Source of the DNA: 3107 sp001483205
Lineage (GTDB): Bacteria > Pseudomonadota > Alphaproteobacteria > Rhodobacterales > Rhodobacteraceae
Direction: 5' to 3'
DNA: 64,000 nt
NCBI GenBank assembly: GCA_964291375.2
Contig: OZ219809.1
Location: 1,550,001 to 1,614,000 of the forward strand
Below the pieces are notes generated by a model. It saw only the letters and a list, made by a program, of their open reading frames with translations, was not told the origin of the DNA and searched no databases. Below, piece by piece: positions 24,282-32,984 of the stretch. A program made the translations under genes and the position numbers. How positions within the stretch are numbered: the stretch's first letter is position 1; each line of letters opens with the position of its first letter.

Positions 24282-25946
24282 ATGGAAACCAAGGTTAAGA
24301 ACGGCTGGACTGTCGAGAAGTTGATAAAACTTCAAAAACAGCAAATCCTGCGGGTGAACCATGAATATCAGCGCGGATTGCGCTGGGCAGAGATGCAAAA
24401 ACGCATGTTCATAGATTCGATTTTCAGGGGCTATTCGATTCCGGCCTTCTACTTTCACAAGACACAAACAGGAACGGAAGACATCCAGAACACGTATTTC
24501 GATATTGTGGACGGACAGCAAAGGATTGATGCGATATACAGCTACAGCGAAAGCGCATTCCCCTTGCTCGACCCTTCGGAAGACCAAGGCTTCCGTTTCC
24601 CGAACTTCGTCAAGGATGATCCATGCCCGTGGGGCGGTAAGCGCTTTGCTGAACTGTCTGAAGAATTTCAGAGCCAACTGAAGAATCACAAGGTCGTCGT
24701 GTATGAAATCACCACGGAAAATGAAGACTCGATACGGGATTTGTTCATACGCTTACAGGGTGGCACACCGCTGACACCCCAGGACAAGAGGGATTCGTGG
24801 CCGGGAAATTTCACCGAATTTGTCCTGAAAACAGGTGGCAAGACAGGTGTGGACAGATGGTATGGCCATCCTTTTTTCAAAGAGCGGGTGAAAGGCAATG
24901 AAAGCAGAAGACGCCAGCTTGTGGCGCAGGTGTTCATGCTTTTCCATGCCGTCAGAAACAATAAGAAATTTTGCGACATCAACTCCCCGAACATAGATCA
25001 GTTTTACCATGCGCAGGTTGGTTTTGACTATGAATCAAAAGATGCAAAACAATTCGAGAAAATTTGCAACACGCTGCATAATGCCTTTGATGGCAAACAG
25101 AGTATCGTTGGCCATTATATCATCCACTTGTTCCTTTTGGCTGACTCTCTTTTGACCGAATACGCGAATGAATGGCAATCCCATCTGGCCGAGAAATTGT
25201 TCAGGTTCGAGGAAAGGCGTAGAAAAGCGGCTGCTGACAACAAAAAGGGTGTCGAGCCGGAGAATCCGCGATACTATACGGAATACGGGCAATGGACGCA
25301 GACGCGATCCGACGGCGCAGATAAGATCATGCGAAGACACGCCTTCTTTGCCGAAGAAATGCTGAAGCTGCTGTCCCCGGTAAAACTTGACGGAAAACGG
25401 GGCTTCAACGAGCATGAACGGAAAACGGTGTTCTTCCGTGACAGACAAACCTGTCAGTGGTGCAGAATGCAGGGCAATGCACGCACGGTTTTATGGGATG
25501 ACTGCGAGATTCACCATGTCAGGCCATATACCCATGGCGGCCCGACGGATATTCAGAATGCAGCCCTGATGCATCGGGAATGCCACCCAAAAAAAAGAGA
25601 TGATGTGAAGGTATTCGCAGACTGGTGGAACAAAAATGGCGGCGCTCATCGTAGCGATGTCAATAATACAGGTGCCCGCACCAATACAGGCACCCGCACC
25701 CACCGATTCAGGCCCCGGACTTTACCGCCGGATGGCACCAGGATCAAATTCCACTACAACAATGAACGTCACGAGGGCAAAATTCAGGATAGAAGGATCG
25801 TTCTGAGTGGTGACGTGGCTTGCACTTCCTTTTCTGAAGCATCGAAGTATATCACCGGAACAAACCGAAATGGTTGGAAGGATTGGGAGTTACGCCTTCC
25901 CGGAGAAAACTCGTGGGTTTTGGCGGATCAATGGCGAGATAGGTGA
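24282..25946 (+). CDS. DUF262-HNH-RAMA fusion protein, candidate modification-dependent nuclease
   Basis: A 554-residue protein in three parts. Residues about 10-230 are a DUF262/GmrS-like NTPase-type domain with the hallmark VDGQQRIDAI (Asp77 to Arg81). Residues about 380-440 are an HNH nuclease with Cys391/Cys394, DCEIHHV (Cys408, His411, His412) and HRECH (His431, Cys434, His435). After a Thr/Arg-rich linker with a short direct repeat, residues about 485-550 resemble a RAMA domain (TSFSEASKYITGTNRNGWKDW), a module predicted to read modified DNA bases. The coding sequence looks clearly richer in A and T than its neighbours, a sign of transfer. GGGGAG precedes the ATG. Function is inferred: cutting of DNA carrying modified bases, in defence. 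Confidence 0.82.
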   Translation: METKVKNGWTVEKLIKLQKQQILRVNHEYQRGLRWAEMQKRMFIDSIFRGYSIPAFYFHKTQTGTEDIQNTYFDIVDGQQRIDAIYSYSESAFPLLDPSEDQGFRFPNFVKDDPCPWGGKRFAELSEEFQSQLKNHKVVVYEITTENEDSIRDLFIRLQGGTPLTPQDKRDSWPGNFTEFVLKTGGKTGVDRWYGHPFFKERVKGNESRRRQLVAQVFMLFHAVRNNKKFCDINSPNIDQFYHAQVGFDYESKDAKQFEKICNTLHNAFDGKQSIVGHYIIHLFLLADSLLTEYANEWQSHLAEKLFRFEERRRKAAADNKKGVEPENPRYYTEYGQWTQTRSDGADKIMRRHAFFAEEMLKLLSPVKLDGKRGFNEHERKTVFFRDRQTCQWCRMQGNARTVLWDDCEIHHVRPYTHGGPTDIQNAALMHRECHPKKRDDVKVFADWWNKNGGAHRSDVNNTGARTNTGTRTHRFRPRTLPPDGTRIKFHYNNERHEGKIQDRRIVLSGDVACTSFSEASKYITGTNRNGWKDWELRLPGENSWVLADQWRDR

Positions 25947-26018
25947 CGCACCCACTCGGTTGGCGCTTGTCATTTCCGGCGGGGTGGGGTCTCTTCGGGC
26001 CGGACGTAGGACAGGCCG

Positions 26019-26444
26019 ATGACCCATCACTTCAACATCCGGGTCTATTACGAAGACACCGATCTTGCGGGCATCGTCTATTATGCCAATTACCTGAAGT
26101 TCATCGAGCGCGCCCGCACGGAATGGGTGCGGGGTCTGGGGATTGACCAGACCGCGCTGAGAGCACATCATGGCATCGTTTTCGCCGTGCGCCGGATCGA
26201 GGCCGACTATCTCTGCCCGGCCCGATTCGATGACCGGCTGACGGTTGACACGACGGCCACGGCCATCACCGGCGCGCGCCTGTTTCTGGATCAGACTGTC
26301 CGCCGGGGGGCCGAGGTGCTGTTTGCCGCGCGGGTTACTCTGGCGGCGGTGACGGATACCGGACGCCCGGCACGGCTTCCGGCGAATATCCGCCGGTGTC
26401 TGGGGCAAACATCAAATTCCGCAAAACCGGTCGTCAATTCATAG
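26019..26444 (+). CDS. ybgC: Tol-Pal-associated acyl-CoA thioesterase YbgC
   Basis: A 141-residue hot-dog-fold thioesterase. The 4-hydroxybenzoyl-CoA thioesterase-type active site YYEDTDLAGIVYYANYLKF is complete, with the catalytic Asp in EDTD. YbgC hydrolyses acyl-CoA or acyl-ACP esters and is linked to phospholipid enzymes in gammaproteobacteria. It is the first gene of the Tol-Pal cluster, with AGGACAGGCCG before the ATG. The foreign gene ends 72 bp upstream, where relatives often carry ruvCAB. Confidence 0.92.
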   Translation: MTHHFNIRVYYEDTDLAGIVYYANYLKFIERARTEWVRGLGIDQTALRAHHGIVFAVRRIEADYLCPARFDDRLTVDTTATAITGARLFLDQTVRRGAEVLFAARVTLAAVTDTGRPARLPANIRRCLGQTSNSAKPVVNS

Positions 26445-26519
26445 CATTCCCCGCGCAACTGATGTAGTCTGCCCGCAATCAGAACCGGCAAAGGCAACCG
26501 GAACATAAAGAGCAGGACC

Positions 26520-27215
26520 ATGGAAACCGAAATTCTTGGCGCGGCGCGGGAGATTGATTTCTCTATGTGGTCGCTGTTTGCGCGGGCGACGCTGGTCGTG
26601 AAACTGGTGATGCTGATGCTGATCGCGGCCTCTTTCTGGTCATGGGCGATCATCGTGCAAAAGCTGATCAACTACCGGGCGGCCCGGACCGAGGCGGGCG
26701 TTTTCGACCGCGCTTTCTGGTCCGGCGAACCGCTGAATGAGCTGTTCGGGCGCATCGGCCCCACCCCGGCGGGCGCGTCTGAGAGGATATTCGCCGCCGG
26801 GATGCTGGAATGGCAGCGCTCTCACCGCGAGGGCGGCGGGCTGATCGCGGGTGCCCAGGCCCGGATCGAGCGCTCAATGGATGTGGCGATTGCCAAGGAA
26901 AGCGAGGGCCTGACCGGGGGCCTGCCGTTTCTGGCCACTGTCGGCTCCACCGCGCCGTTTGTCGGGCTTTTCGGGACGGTCTGGGGGATAATGAACGCCT
27001 TTATCGAAATCGCGGCCCAGCAAAATACCAACCTGGCCGTGGTTGCGCCGGGCATTGCTGAGGCGCTTTTCGCCACCGGGCTGGGGCTTTTGGCGGCGAT
27101 ACCGGCGGTGATCTTCTACAACAAGCTGTCCGCCGACAGTGACCGGCTGGTTGCGGGATACGAGGCCTTCGCCGACGAATTTTCCACTATCCTGTCGCGC
27201 CAGTTGGATAGTTGA
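26520..27215 (+). CDS. tolQ: Tol-Pal system proton channel protein TolQ
   Basis: A 231-residue inner-membrane protein of the MotA/TolQ/ExbB family. The three membrane segments are at about residues 20-40, 135-157 and 170-195. The conserved ATVGSTAPFVGLFGTVWGI stretch and LGLLAAIPAVIFYN are present. It forms with TolR the proton-powered motor that acts on TolA during envelope constriction. tolR follows after one intervening base. Confidence 0.95.
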   Translation: METEILGAAREIDFSMWSLFARATLVVKLVMLMLIAASFWSWAIIVQKLINYRAARTEAGVFDRAFWSGEPLNELFGRIGPTPAGASERIFAAGMLEWQRSHREGGGLIAGAQARIERSMDVAIAKESEGLTGGLPFLATVGSTAPFVGLFGTVWGIMNAFIEIAAQQNTNLAVVAPGIAEALFATGLGLLAAIPAVIFYNKLSADSDRLVAGYEAFADEFSTILSRQLDS

Positions 27216-27216
27216 C

Positions 27217-27696
27217 ATGGGCGCGGGTGTCATCAAGCGGGCGGCAGGCGGCGGGCGGCGGCGGCGCTCGGGCCGGGGCAGCCGCCATCAGGCGATAAGC
27301 GAGATCAACGTCACCCCCTTTGTGGACGTGATGCTGGTGCTGCTGATCATCTTTATGGTCGCGGCCCCCCTGCTGACGGTGGGTGTGCCGGTGGAATTGC
27401 CGGAAACCTCGGCGGGTGCGCTGCCCTCGGAGCGGGAAGAACCCCTGACGATCACGCTGACGGCTGACGGGCGGATGCTGATCCAGACCACCGAAACCCC
27501 GCGCGGCAACCTGATCCCCAGACTGCGGGCCATCGCCGCGGAACGCGAGGGCGAAAAGGTTTTCATCCGCGCGGACGGCGCGATTGCCTATGAAGATGTC
27601 ATGCAGGTTATGGGTGCGCTGAACGCGGCGGGTTTCAGGAATATCGGGCTGGTGACGGAAACCGGCGGCCCGGCGCTTGACGGGCGCGACGGCTGA
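27217..27696 (+). CDS. tolR: Tol-Pal system protein TolR
   Basis: A 159-residue biopolymer-transport protein of the ExbD/TolR family. A basic N terminus is followed by ISEINVTPFVDVMLVLLIIF, in which the Asp of FVDVMLVL is the proton-binding residue of the motor, and a periplasmic domain follows. I chose the ATG at 27217; the frame is open upstream but that part lies within tolQ. tolA begins ten bases after its stop. Confidence 0.95.
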   Translation: MGAGVIKRAAGGGRRRRSGRGSRHQAISEINVTPFVDVMLVLLIIFMVAAPLLTVGVPVELPETSAGALPSEREEPLTITLTADGRMLIQTTETPRGNLIPRLRAIAAEREGEKVFIRADGAIAYEDVMQVMGALNAAGFRNIGLVTETGGPALDGRDG

Positions 27697-27705
27697 GGCA
27701 GGCAG

Positions 27706-28827
27706 GTGCGCACCGGTTTTATCATCTCGGGCACGGGGCATATGGCCCTGATCTTGTGGCTGTTGCTTGGCGGCCTGTTTGCCCGTGTGGATGAACCGGA
27801 GTTCACGGCGACCGATGCGGTCATCCTGAGCGAAAGCGACTTTGCACTTTTGTCGCAGCCCGGTCCGCCGCCCGAAGACCCGGCCCCGGTGGCCGATGCC
27901 CCGCCCGCGCCGGAAGAGGCCCCTGCCCCGGCGTTGCCTTCGGCGGATGATGCGCCGACAACGGCGGGCGTTCCCGAAATTCCCGAAACCGCAGAGCCGG
28001 ACAGCGCGCCGGATGTCTCTGCCATTGCCGAGACCGCCCGGCCCGAGGTGGCATCCGTCGCCCCTGACGCGCCGGTTTCGCCGCCCGAAGAGCCGGAAGA
28101 GAATGCGCCCGTGACGGCCCATGATGCGCCGCCGGACAGCGCGCCCGCGCCTGCTGATCGGGTTGCGCCGTCGCCAGCCCCCCCGCCGGAGCCGGAGGTG
28201 CGGATCGCGGACAGCCTGCAACCGGCGCGGCAGCCGGATGAAAGCCGGACGGCGACCGAGGAAGCGCAGCAGGAAACCGCCCCCGAAGCGGCGGCCCCCG
28301 AGATCGTGACCGAGGCGGAAACGGCAAGGGATGCGGTGGCCCGGACCTCGCCGCGTCCGCCGTCACGTCCTGCACGCCCCGCACCTGCCGCTGATCCGCC
28401 CCCTGATGCGCCAACGCCCGAAAGTGATTCGCTCAATGACACCATCGGAGAGGCGATTGCCCGCGCGAATGAGCAGCCGCCCGACACGACGCCCCGCGCT
28501 CTCGGCCCGCCGCTGACTCAGGGCGAACGCGACGCCCTGCGTGTGGCGGTGCAAACATGCTGGCAAGTGGATGTGGGGTCAGAGGCCGCAAATATCACGG
28601 TTGTGATTGGCATGTCGATGGATCGGGATGGTAAGGTCGTCAACGGTTCGCTGAAGCTGTTATCAAGCGAAGGCGGGTCCGGGCGGGCGGCAGAGATCGC
28701 CTTTCAGGCGGCGCGGCGGGCAATTCTGCGCTGTCAGCGGGGCGGCTATCAGTTGCCGGTTGAAAAATATGACCACTGGCGGGAGATTGAAATGACCTTC
28801 AACCCGGAAACGATGAGGACCAGATGA
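27706..28827 (+). CDS. tolA: Tol-Pal system protein TolA
   Basis: A 373-residue TolA-like protein. One N-terminal membrane segment (HMALILWLLLGGLFA) is followed by a Pro/Ala/Glu-rich region of about 220 residues that spans the periplasm, and a C-terminal globular domain of about 100 residues (VQTCWQVDVGSEAANITVVI onwards). The start is GTG at 27706 with GGCAGG upstream. TolA transmits motor force to Pal and TolB. The middle region is Pro-rich rather than the Ala/Lys helix of E. coli. It overlaps tolB by four bases. Confidence 0.9.
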   Translation: MRTGFIISGTGHMALILWLLLGGLFARVDEPEFTATDAVILSESDFALLSQPGPPPEDPAPVADAPPAPEEAPAPALPSADDAPTTAGVPEIPETAEPDSAPDVSAIAETARPEVASVAPDAPVSPPEEPEENAPVTAHDAPPDSAPAPADRVAPSPAPPPEPEVRIADSLQPARQPDESRTATEEAQQETAPEAAAPEIVTEAETARDAVARTSPRPPSRPARPAPAADPPPDAPTPESDSLNDTIGEAIARANEQPPDTTPRALGPPLTQGERDALRVAVQTCWQVDVGSEAANITVVIGMSMDRDGKVVNGSLKLLSSEGGSGRAAEIAFQAARRAILRCQRGGYQLPVEKYDHWREIEMTFNPETMRTR

Positions 28828-30182
28828 GACCTTTCGCCCGACTGGCCCCGATTTTGACACCTGTTTTGGCCGCGCTGCTGCTGATCCCCGGCCTTCCGGC
28901 ACAAACCGCTCTGGCTCAGGGCACTCAGGGGCCGCTGCGGATCGAAATCACCGAAGGGGTGATCGAACCCCTGCCCTTTGCCCTGCCGGTCTTTGTGGCC
29001 GAAAACGCCGCCGCCGGGCAGATGGCGCAGCGCATTTCCGAAACCGTCGCCGCCGACCTGACCGGCACCGGCCTGTTTCGCCGCATCGGGCCAGAGGCGT
29101 TCATCAGCCGGGTCACAGCGTTCGACAGCCCGATCCGCTATCCCGACTGGCGGGCGATCAACGCGCAGGCGCTGATTGTCGGGGCGGTCAATGTCAGCGC
29201 GTCGGGGCAGGTGACGGTGAAGTTCCGCCTGTTTGATGTGTTCGCCGGGCAGGAGATGGGCGAAGGGTTGCAGCTTGGTGGTTCTGAAAGCGGCTGGCGG
29301 CGGCTGGCGCATAAGGTCGCCGATACGGTCTATTCCCGGATCACCGGCGAACGGCCCTATTTCGACAGCCGGGTGGTCTTTGTCGCCGAAACCGGGCCAA
29401 AGAATGACCGGCGCAAGCGACTGGCGATTATGGATTATGACGGGGAAAATATCCGCTATCTGACCGATGCCTCTTCCATCGTGCTGGCCCCGCGGTTTTC
29501 CCCGGCGGGGGACCGGGTGCTTTATACCTCTTACGAGAGCGGGATTCCGCGCATCTATATGATGGAAGTCAGCACCGCACAGCGCCGGGTGCTTGATGAT
29601 CAGCAGGGCATAATGACCTTTGCGCCGCGTTTCAGCCCGGACGGGCAGTCTGTCGTCTATTCCCTGAGCACCGGCGGCAACACCGATATTTACGTGCTCA
29701 ATCTTAGCGGCGGGCAACCCCGGCGCCTGACTTCGGCCCCTTCGATTGAAACCGCCCCCAGCTTTTCCCCCGATGGCGGGCGGGTTGTGTTTGAATCCGA
29801 CCGCTCCGGCGCGCCGCAACTTTACGTGATGCCCGCAACCGGCGGCGAGGTGCGGCGGATCAGCTTTGGCGAAGGGCGCTATGGCACCCCCGTCTGGTCG
29901 CCGCGCGGTGACATGATCGCCTTTACCAAACAGAATGCCGGGCGGTTCCATATCGGTGTGATGCGCGCCGACGGCAGCGAAGAACGCCTGCTGACGGCCT
30001 CATTCCTTGATGAGGGGCCAACCTGGGCCCCCAACGGCAGGGTGATCATGTTCATGCGGGAAACCGCAGGCGCAGGCGGCGCGCCATCGCTTTATTCCGT
30101 CGATATATCCGGGCGCAACCTGCGGCGGGTCAACACAGGCGGCGCGGCGTCAGACCCGGCCTGGTCGCCGCTTTTGCCTTGA
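28824..30182 (+). CDS. tolB: Tol-Pal system beta-propeller protein TolB
   Basis: A 452-residue periplasmic protein. A signal peptide (ending LPAQTALAQ) is followed by the N-terminal TolB domain (about residues 30-165) and a six-bladed propeller of PD40/WD-like repeats, visible as recurring APRFSPAGDRVLYTSYESG, SPDGQSVVYS and SPDGGRVVFESDRSG motifs. TolB binds Pal and is released by TolA. The start overlaps the tolA stop (ATGA). Confidence 0.96.
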   Translation: MRPFARLAPILTPVLAALLLIPGLPAQTALAQGTQGPLRIEITEGVIEPLPFALPVFVAENAAAGQMAQRISETVAADLTGTGLFRRIGPEAFISRVTAFDSPIRYPDWRAINAQALIVGAVNVSASGQVTVKFRLFDVFAGQEMGEGLQLGGSESGWRRLAHKVADTVYSRITGERPYFDSRVVFVAETGPKNDRRKRLAIMDYDGENIRYLTDASSIVLAPRFSPAGDRVLYTSYESGIPRIYMMEVSTAQRRVLDDQQGIMTFAPRFSPDGQSVVYSLSTGGNTDIYVLNLSGGQPRRLTSAPSIETAPSFSPDGGRVVFESDRSGAPQLYVMPATGGEVRRISFGEGRYGTPVWSPRGDMIAFTKQNAGRFHIGVMRADGSEERLLTASFLDEGPTWAPNGRVIMFMRETAGAGGAPSLYSVDISGRNLRRVNTGGAASDPAWSPLLP

Positions 30183-30230
30183 GTTTTCAAACGCCCTGAC
30201 CGATGATGGCACAACACCGGAGACACAGAA

Positions 30231-30764
30231 ATGAATGAGGGCAGATATTCCATGACCCATCTTGCAAAAGCCGCCCTGCTGGTCGCGGCATTGGGCCTCG
30301 GGGCCTGCACGGACCCGGCGCGCCTTGGCGGGGGCAGCGGTGACGGCGGCTTTGGCGGCGGCACGGGGGCGCTTGGCGACCCGTCCAATCCGGCCAGCAT
30401 CGCCTATTTCAACCGCACGGTCGGGGATCGCGTTCTGTTCGCGGTCGATCAGAGCACACTTGATGACACCGCGCGCGCGACCCTGGGCGAACAAGCGGTC
30501 TGGCTGAGCGCCAACCCCGAATACGCCGTATTGATCGAGGGCCATGCGGATGAACGCGGCACCCGGGAATACAACCTTGCGCTTGGGGCGCGGCGGGCAA
30601 ACTCGGTGCAGGAATACCTGGTTTCCCAAGGCGTGGCCGCAAACCGGTTGCGCACCGTATCCTACGGCAAGGAACGCCCGACCGAAATCTGCTCGGATGA
30701 AAGCTGTTATCAGCAGAACCGCCGGGCGGTCTCGGTGGTGACCGCGGGCGCGCCGGTTAACTGA
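30231..30764 (+). CDS. pal: Peptidoglycan-associated lipoprotein Pal
   Basis: A 177-residue outer-membrane lipoprotein. The lipobox LGLGAC places the acylated Cys at residue 26 from the ATG at 30231 (residue 19 if the ATG at 30252 is used). A Gly-rich linker leads to an OmpA-like domain with VLIEGHADERGTREYNLALG and the NRRAV end, which binds peptidoglycan. GGAGA lies before the first ATG. cpoB follows ten bases downstream. Confidence 0.95.
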   Translation: MNEGRYSMTHLAKAALLVAALGLGACTDPARLGGGSGDGGFGGGTGALGDPSNPASIAYFNRTVGDRVLFAVDQSTLDDTARATLGEQAVWLSANPEYAVLIEGHADERGTREYNLALGARRANSVQEYLVSQGVAANRLRTVSYGKERPTEICSDESCYQQNRRAVSVVTAGAPVN

Positions 30765-30774
30765 GGAGGGCCGG

Positions 30775-31599
30775 GTGATCCGCCTGCTTGCGCTGATTCT
30801 GGCCCTGAGCGTCACCCCGGCGGCGGCGGTGGCGCAGGACCGCGAGCAAACCCTTGCCGACATTCGTCAGGCGCTGTCGGTGCTGCATGTCGAGGTGCAG
30901 CGCCTGCGGCGCGAGCTTCTGACCACCGGCGCACCGGGGGAGCTTGTCGGCGGTTCGACGCCTCTGGAACGGATCGACGTCATTGAGCGCGAATTGCAGC
31001 GCCTGACCGCCCGGACCGAAGAGATCGGATTTCGGGTAGAGCGGATCGCAGTGCAGGGCGGCAACCGGATCGGTGATCTGGAGTTCCGCCTGTGCGAGCT
31101 GGAAGCGGCCTGCGATATTGCCGATCTGACCGATGGCGGCACGACACTGGACGGGGCGGTGCCTGATACCGTCGTGATTGCCGAGCCTGATTCCGCGCCG
31201 GACGGGGCAGAAATGGCCGTCGGCGAAAAGGCGGATTTCGAGCGCGCGCAGGCGGCGCTGGAGGCCGGGGAATTGCAATCGGCGGCGGAACAGTTCGCGG
31301 CTTTTGTCGAGACCTATCCGGGCGGCCCGCTCAGCGCCGAGGCATATTTCCTGCGCGGCGACGCGCTGGAGCAACTGGGGCAGGTTCAGTCCGCCGCGCG
31401 GGCCTATCTTGACAGCTTCTCAACCGCGCCCGACGGCCCCACCGCGCCGGATGCGCTCTATAAGGTGGGCGTGACACTGGCGGCACTGGGTGCAGCCGAA
31501 GATGCCTGCCGGATGCTGGATCAGGTCGGTGTGCGGTTTCCCGGCTCCGGCGCGCATGATGAGGCCGGGGTCGCGATGGCCGAAATCGGCTGTCCGTGA
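30775..31599 (+). CDS. cpoB: Cell division coordinator CpoB (YbgF)
   Basis: A 274-residue periplasmic protein. The signal peptide ends TPAAAVAQ, and a coiled-coil segment follows (about residues 25-95, heptad-like LRRELL and IERELQRLTARTEEI). The C-terminal half carries TPR repeats (about 155-270, such as FERAQAALEAGELQSAAEQF). CpoB links Tol-Pal to peptidoglycan synthesis. It starts with GTG at 30775 behind GAGGAGGG and overlaps tilS by four bases (GTGA). Confidence 0.9.
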   Translation: MIRLLALILALSVTPAAAVAQDREQTLADIRQALSVLHVEVQRLRRELLTTGAPGELVGGSTPLERIDVIERELQRLTARTEEIGFRVERIAVQGGNRIGDLEFRLCELEAACDIADLTDGGTTLDGAVPDTVVIAEPDSAPDGAEMAVGEKADFERAQAALEAGELQSAAEQFAAFVETYPGGPLSAEAYFLRGDALEQLGQVQSAARAYLDSFSTAPDGPTAPDALYKVGVTLAALGAAEDACRMLDQVGVRFPGSGAHDEAGVAMAEIGCP

Positions 31600-32903
31600 G
31601 CGGCGGCGGGCCGCGCGCTGAAGACCGGGACGCGCCGCTTTTGCAAATGGCGTGTGCGGCGTTTTCCGATGATGCGCCCCGCTCCGGCGACGCCCCCCGG
31701 CGGATCGGGGTTGCGGTTTCCGGCGGGGGTGATTCGATGGCCGCGCTGCACCTCATGCACCGCGCCGCGTCCTGTCGTGGCTGGCAGGTGTGCACCGTCA
31801 CCATTGACCACCGGCTGCGACCCGAATCGGCACAAGAGGCCGCGCTGGTCGCCGGTTTCTGCGCGTCTCTGGGCGTTGCCCATGAAACCGTCCCTTGGAC
31901 AGGGCAGGACGGCAGGGGTAATTTGCAGGATCAGGCCCGTCGCGCCCGTTACGCCCTGATCGCTGAATGGGCGGGGCGGGGCGGCATCACCCATGTGGTG
32001 CTGGGCCATACCGGTGATGATCAGGCCGAGACATTTCTGATGCGGCTGGCGCGTGAGGCCGGGGCGGACGGGCTGGCGGCGATGCGCCGCAACTGGCGGG
32101 CGGCGGGCGTCTGCTGGTCCCGGCCCTTTCTGACGGCAAGCCGGGCGGCGCTCAGGCAATACCTGCTGCGTCACGGCATTGAATGGGCGGATGATCCCTC
32201 GAACGAAGATGAACGTTTCGGGCGCGTCAGGGCGCGCAGGGTGCTGGCGGCCCTGAAACCCCTGGGGATCAGCGCCCGCACCCTTGGGGCCGTGGCGGGG
32301 CATCTGCGCATGACCGGCGACGCCATTGCCGAGACCTGCGCCGGGGTTGCAGAGGCACACACGCATCAGGTTGCGGGCGATGTGGTGATCCCCCGCAGCG
32401 CCCTGATGGACTGTCACCCGGAGATTCGGCGGCGTCTGGTTGTTGGTGCTATCCGCTGGATCAACGGGGCCGGATACGCCCCGCGCGCCCGGTCCGTTCA
32501 GAGCCTGATCGACGCCTTGAGCGACAGCGGCACGGCAGTTGGCATGACCCGGACCCTGGCGGGCTGTCGTATCTCGGCGGTCGCCGGTCAGATCCGGTTT
32601 GCGCGAGAGGCGCGGGCGGTTCAGGGTTTTGAGGCCCCGACCACCGGCCTGTGGGATGCTCGCTGGCGGCTTGACGGACCCCATGCCCCCGGCCTGTCGG
32701 TTCGGGCACTGGGGGCGGAGGGGCTGAAACACTGCCCGGACTGGCGGAGCACCGGCCTGCCGCGCGCCTCGCTGGTTGCCTCGCCCGCGGTCTGGCAGGG
32801 GGCGGCGCTGATCGCGGCACCGCTTGCCGGGCTGAAAGGCGGCTGGGACGCCCGGCTTGCCCCTGACAGCGGCAATTTCGCCCGCTTTCTGTTATCGCAT
32901 TGA
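31596..32903 (+). CDS. tilS: tRNA(Ile)-lysidine synthetase TilS
   Basis: TilS converts the CAU anticodon wobble base of a minor tRNA-Ile to lysidine. The 435-residue protein has the PP-loop ATP-pyrophosphatase motif RIGVAVSGGGDSMAAL, then TIDHRLRPESAQEA and HVVLGHTGDDQAETFLMRL, all signatures of the family. The GTG start at 31596 overlaps the cpoB stop. The C-terminal domain is less conserved. It is the last gene before the ftsH promoter. Confidence 0.93.
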   Translation: MSGGGPRAEDRDAPLLQMACAAFSDDAPRSGDAPRRIGVAVSGGGDSMAALHLMHRAASCRGWQVCTVTIDHRLRPESAQEAALVAGFCASLGVAHETVPWTGQDGRGNLQDQARRARYALIAEWAGRGGITHVVLGHTGDDQAETFLMRLAREAGADGLAAMRRNWRAAGVCWSRPFLTASRAALRQYLLRHGIEWADDPSNEDERFGRVRARRVLAALKPLGISARTLGAVAGHLRMTGDAIAETCAGVAEAHTHQVAGDVVIPRSALMDCHPEIRRRLVVGAIRWINGAGYAPRARSVQSLIDALSDSGTAVGMTRTLAGCRISAVAGQIRFAREARAVQGFEAPTTGLWDARWRLDGPHAPGLSVRALGAEGLKHCPDWRSTGLPRASLVASPAVWQGAALIAAPLAGLKGGWDARLAPDSGNFARFLLSH

Positions 32904-32928
32904 ACAAGGCCTGTGGTATCTCTATCTT
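32900..32928 (+). promoter_or_regulatory. Sigma-70-type promoter for ftsH
   Basis: TTGAAC (32900-32905) and TATCTT (32923-32928) are 17 bp apart and lie about 60 bp before the ftsH start, beginning at the tilS stop codon. A heat-shock-type element was not obvious. Confidence 0.5.
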
Positions 32929-32984
32929 GATCTGACAGGTGCCGCGCAGGGTGCGGCCTCAAACCGTGATGTGGGAGTATTTCC

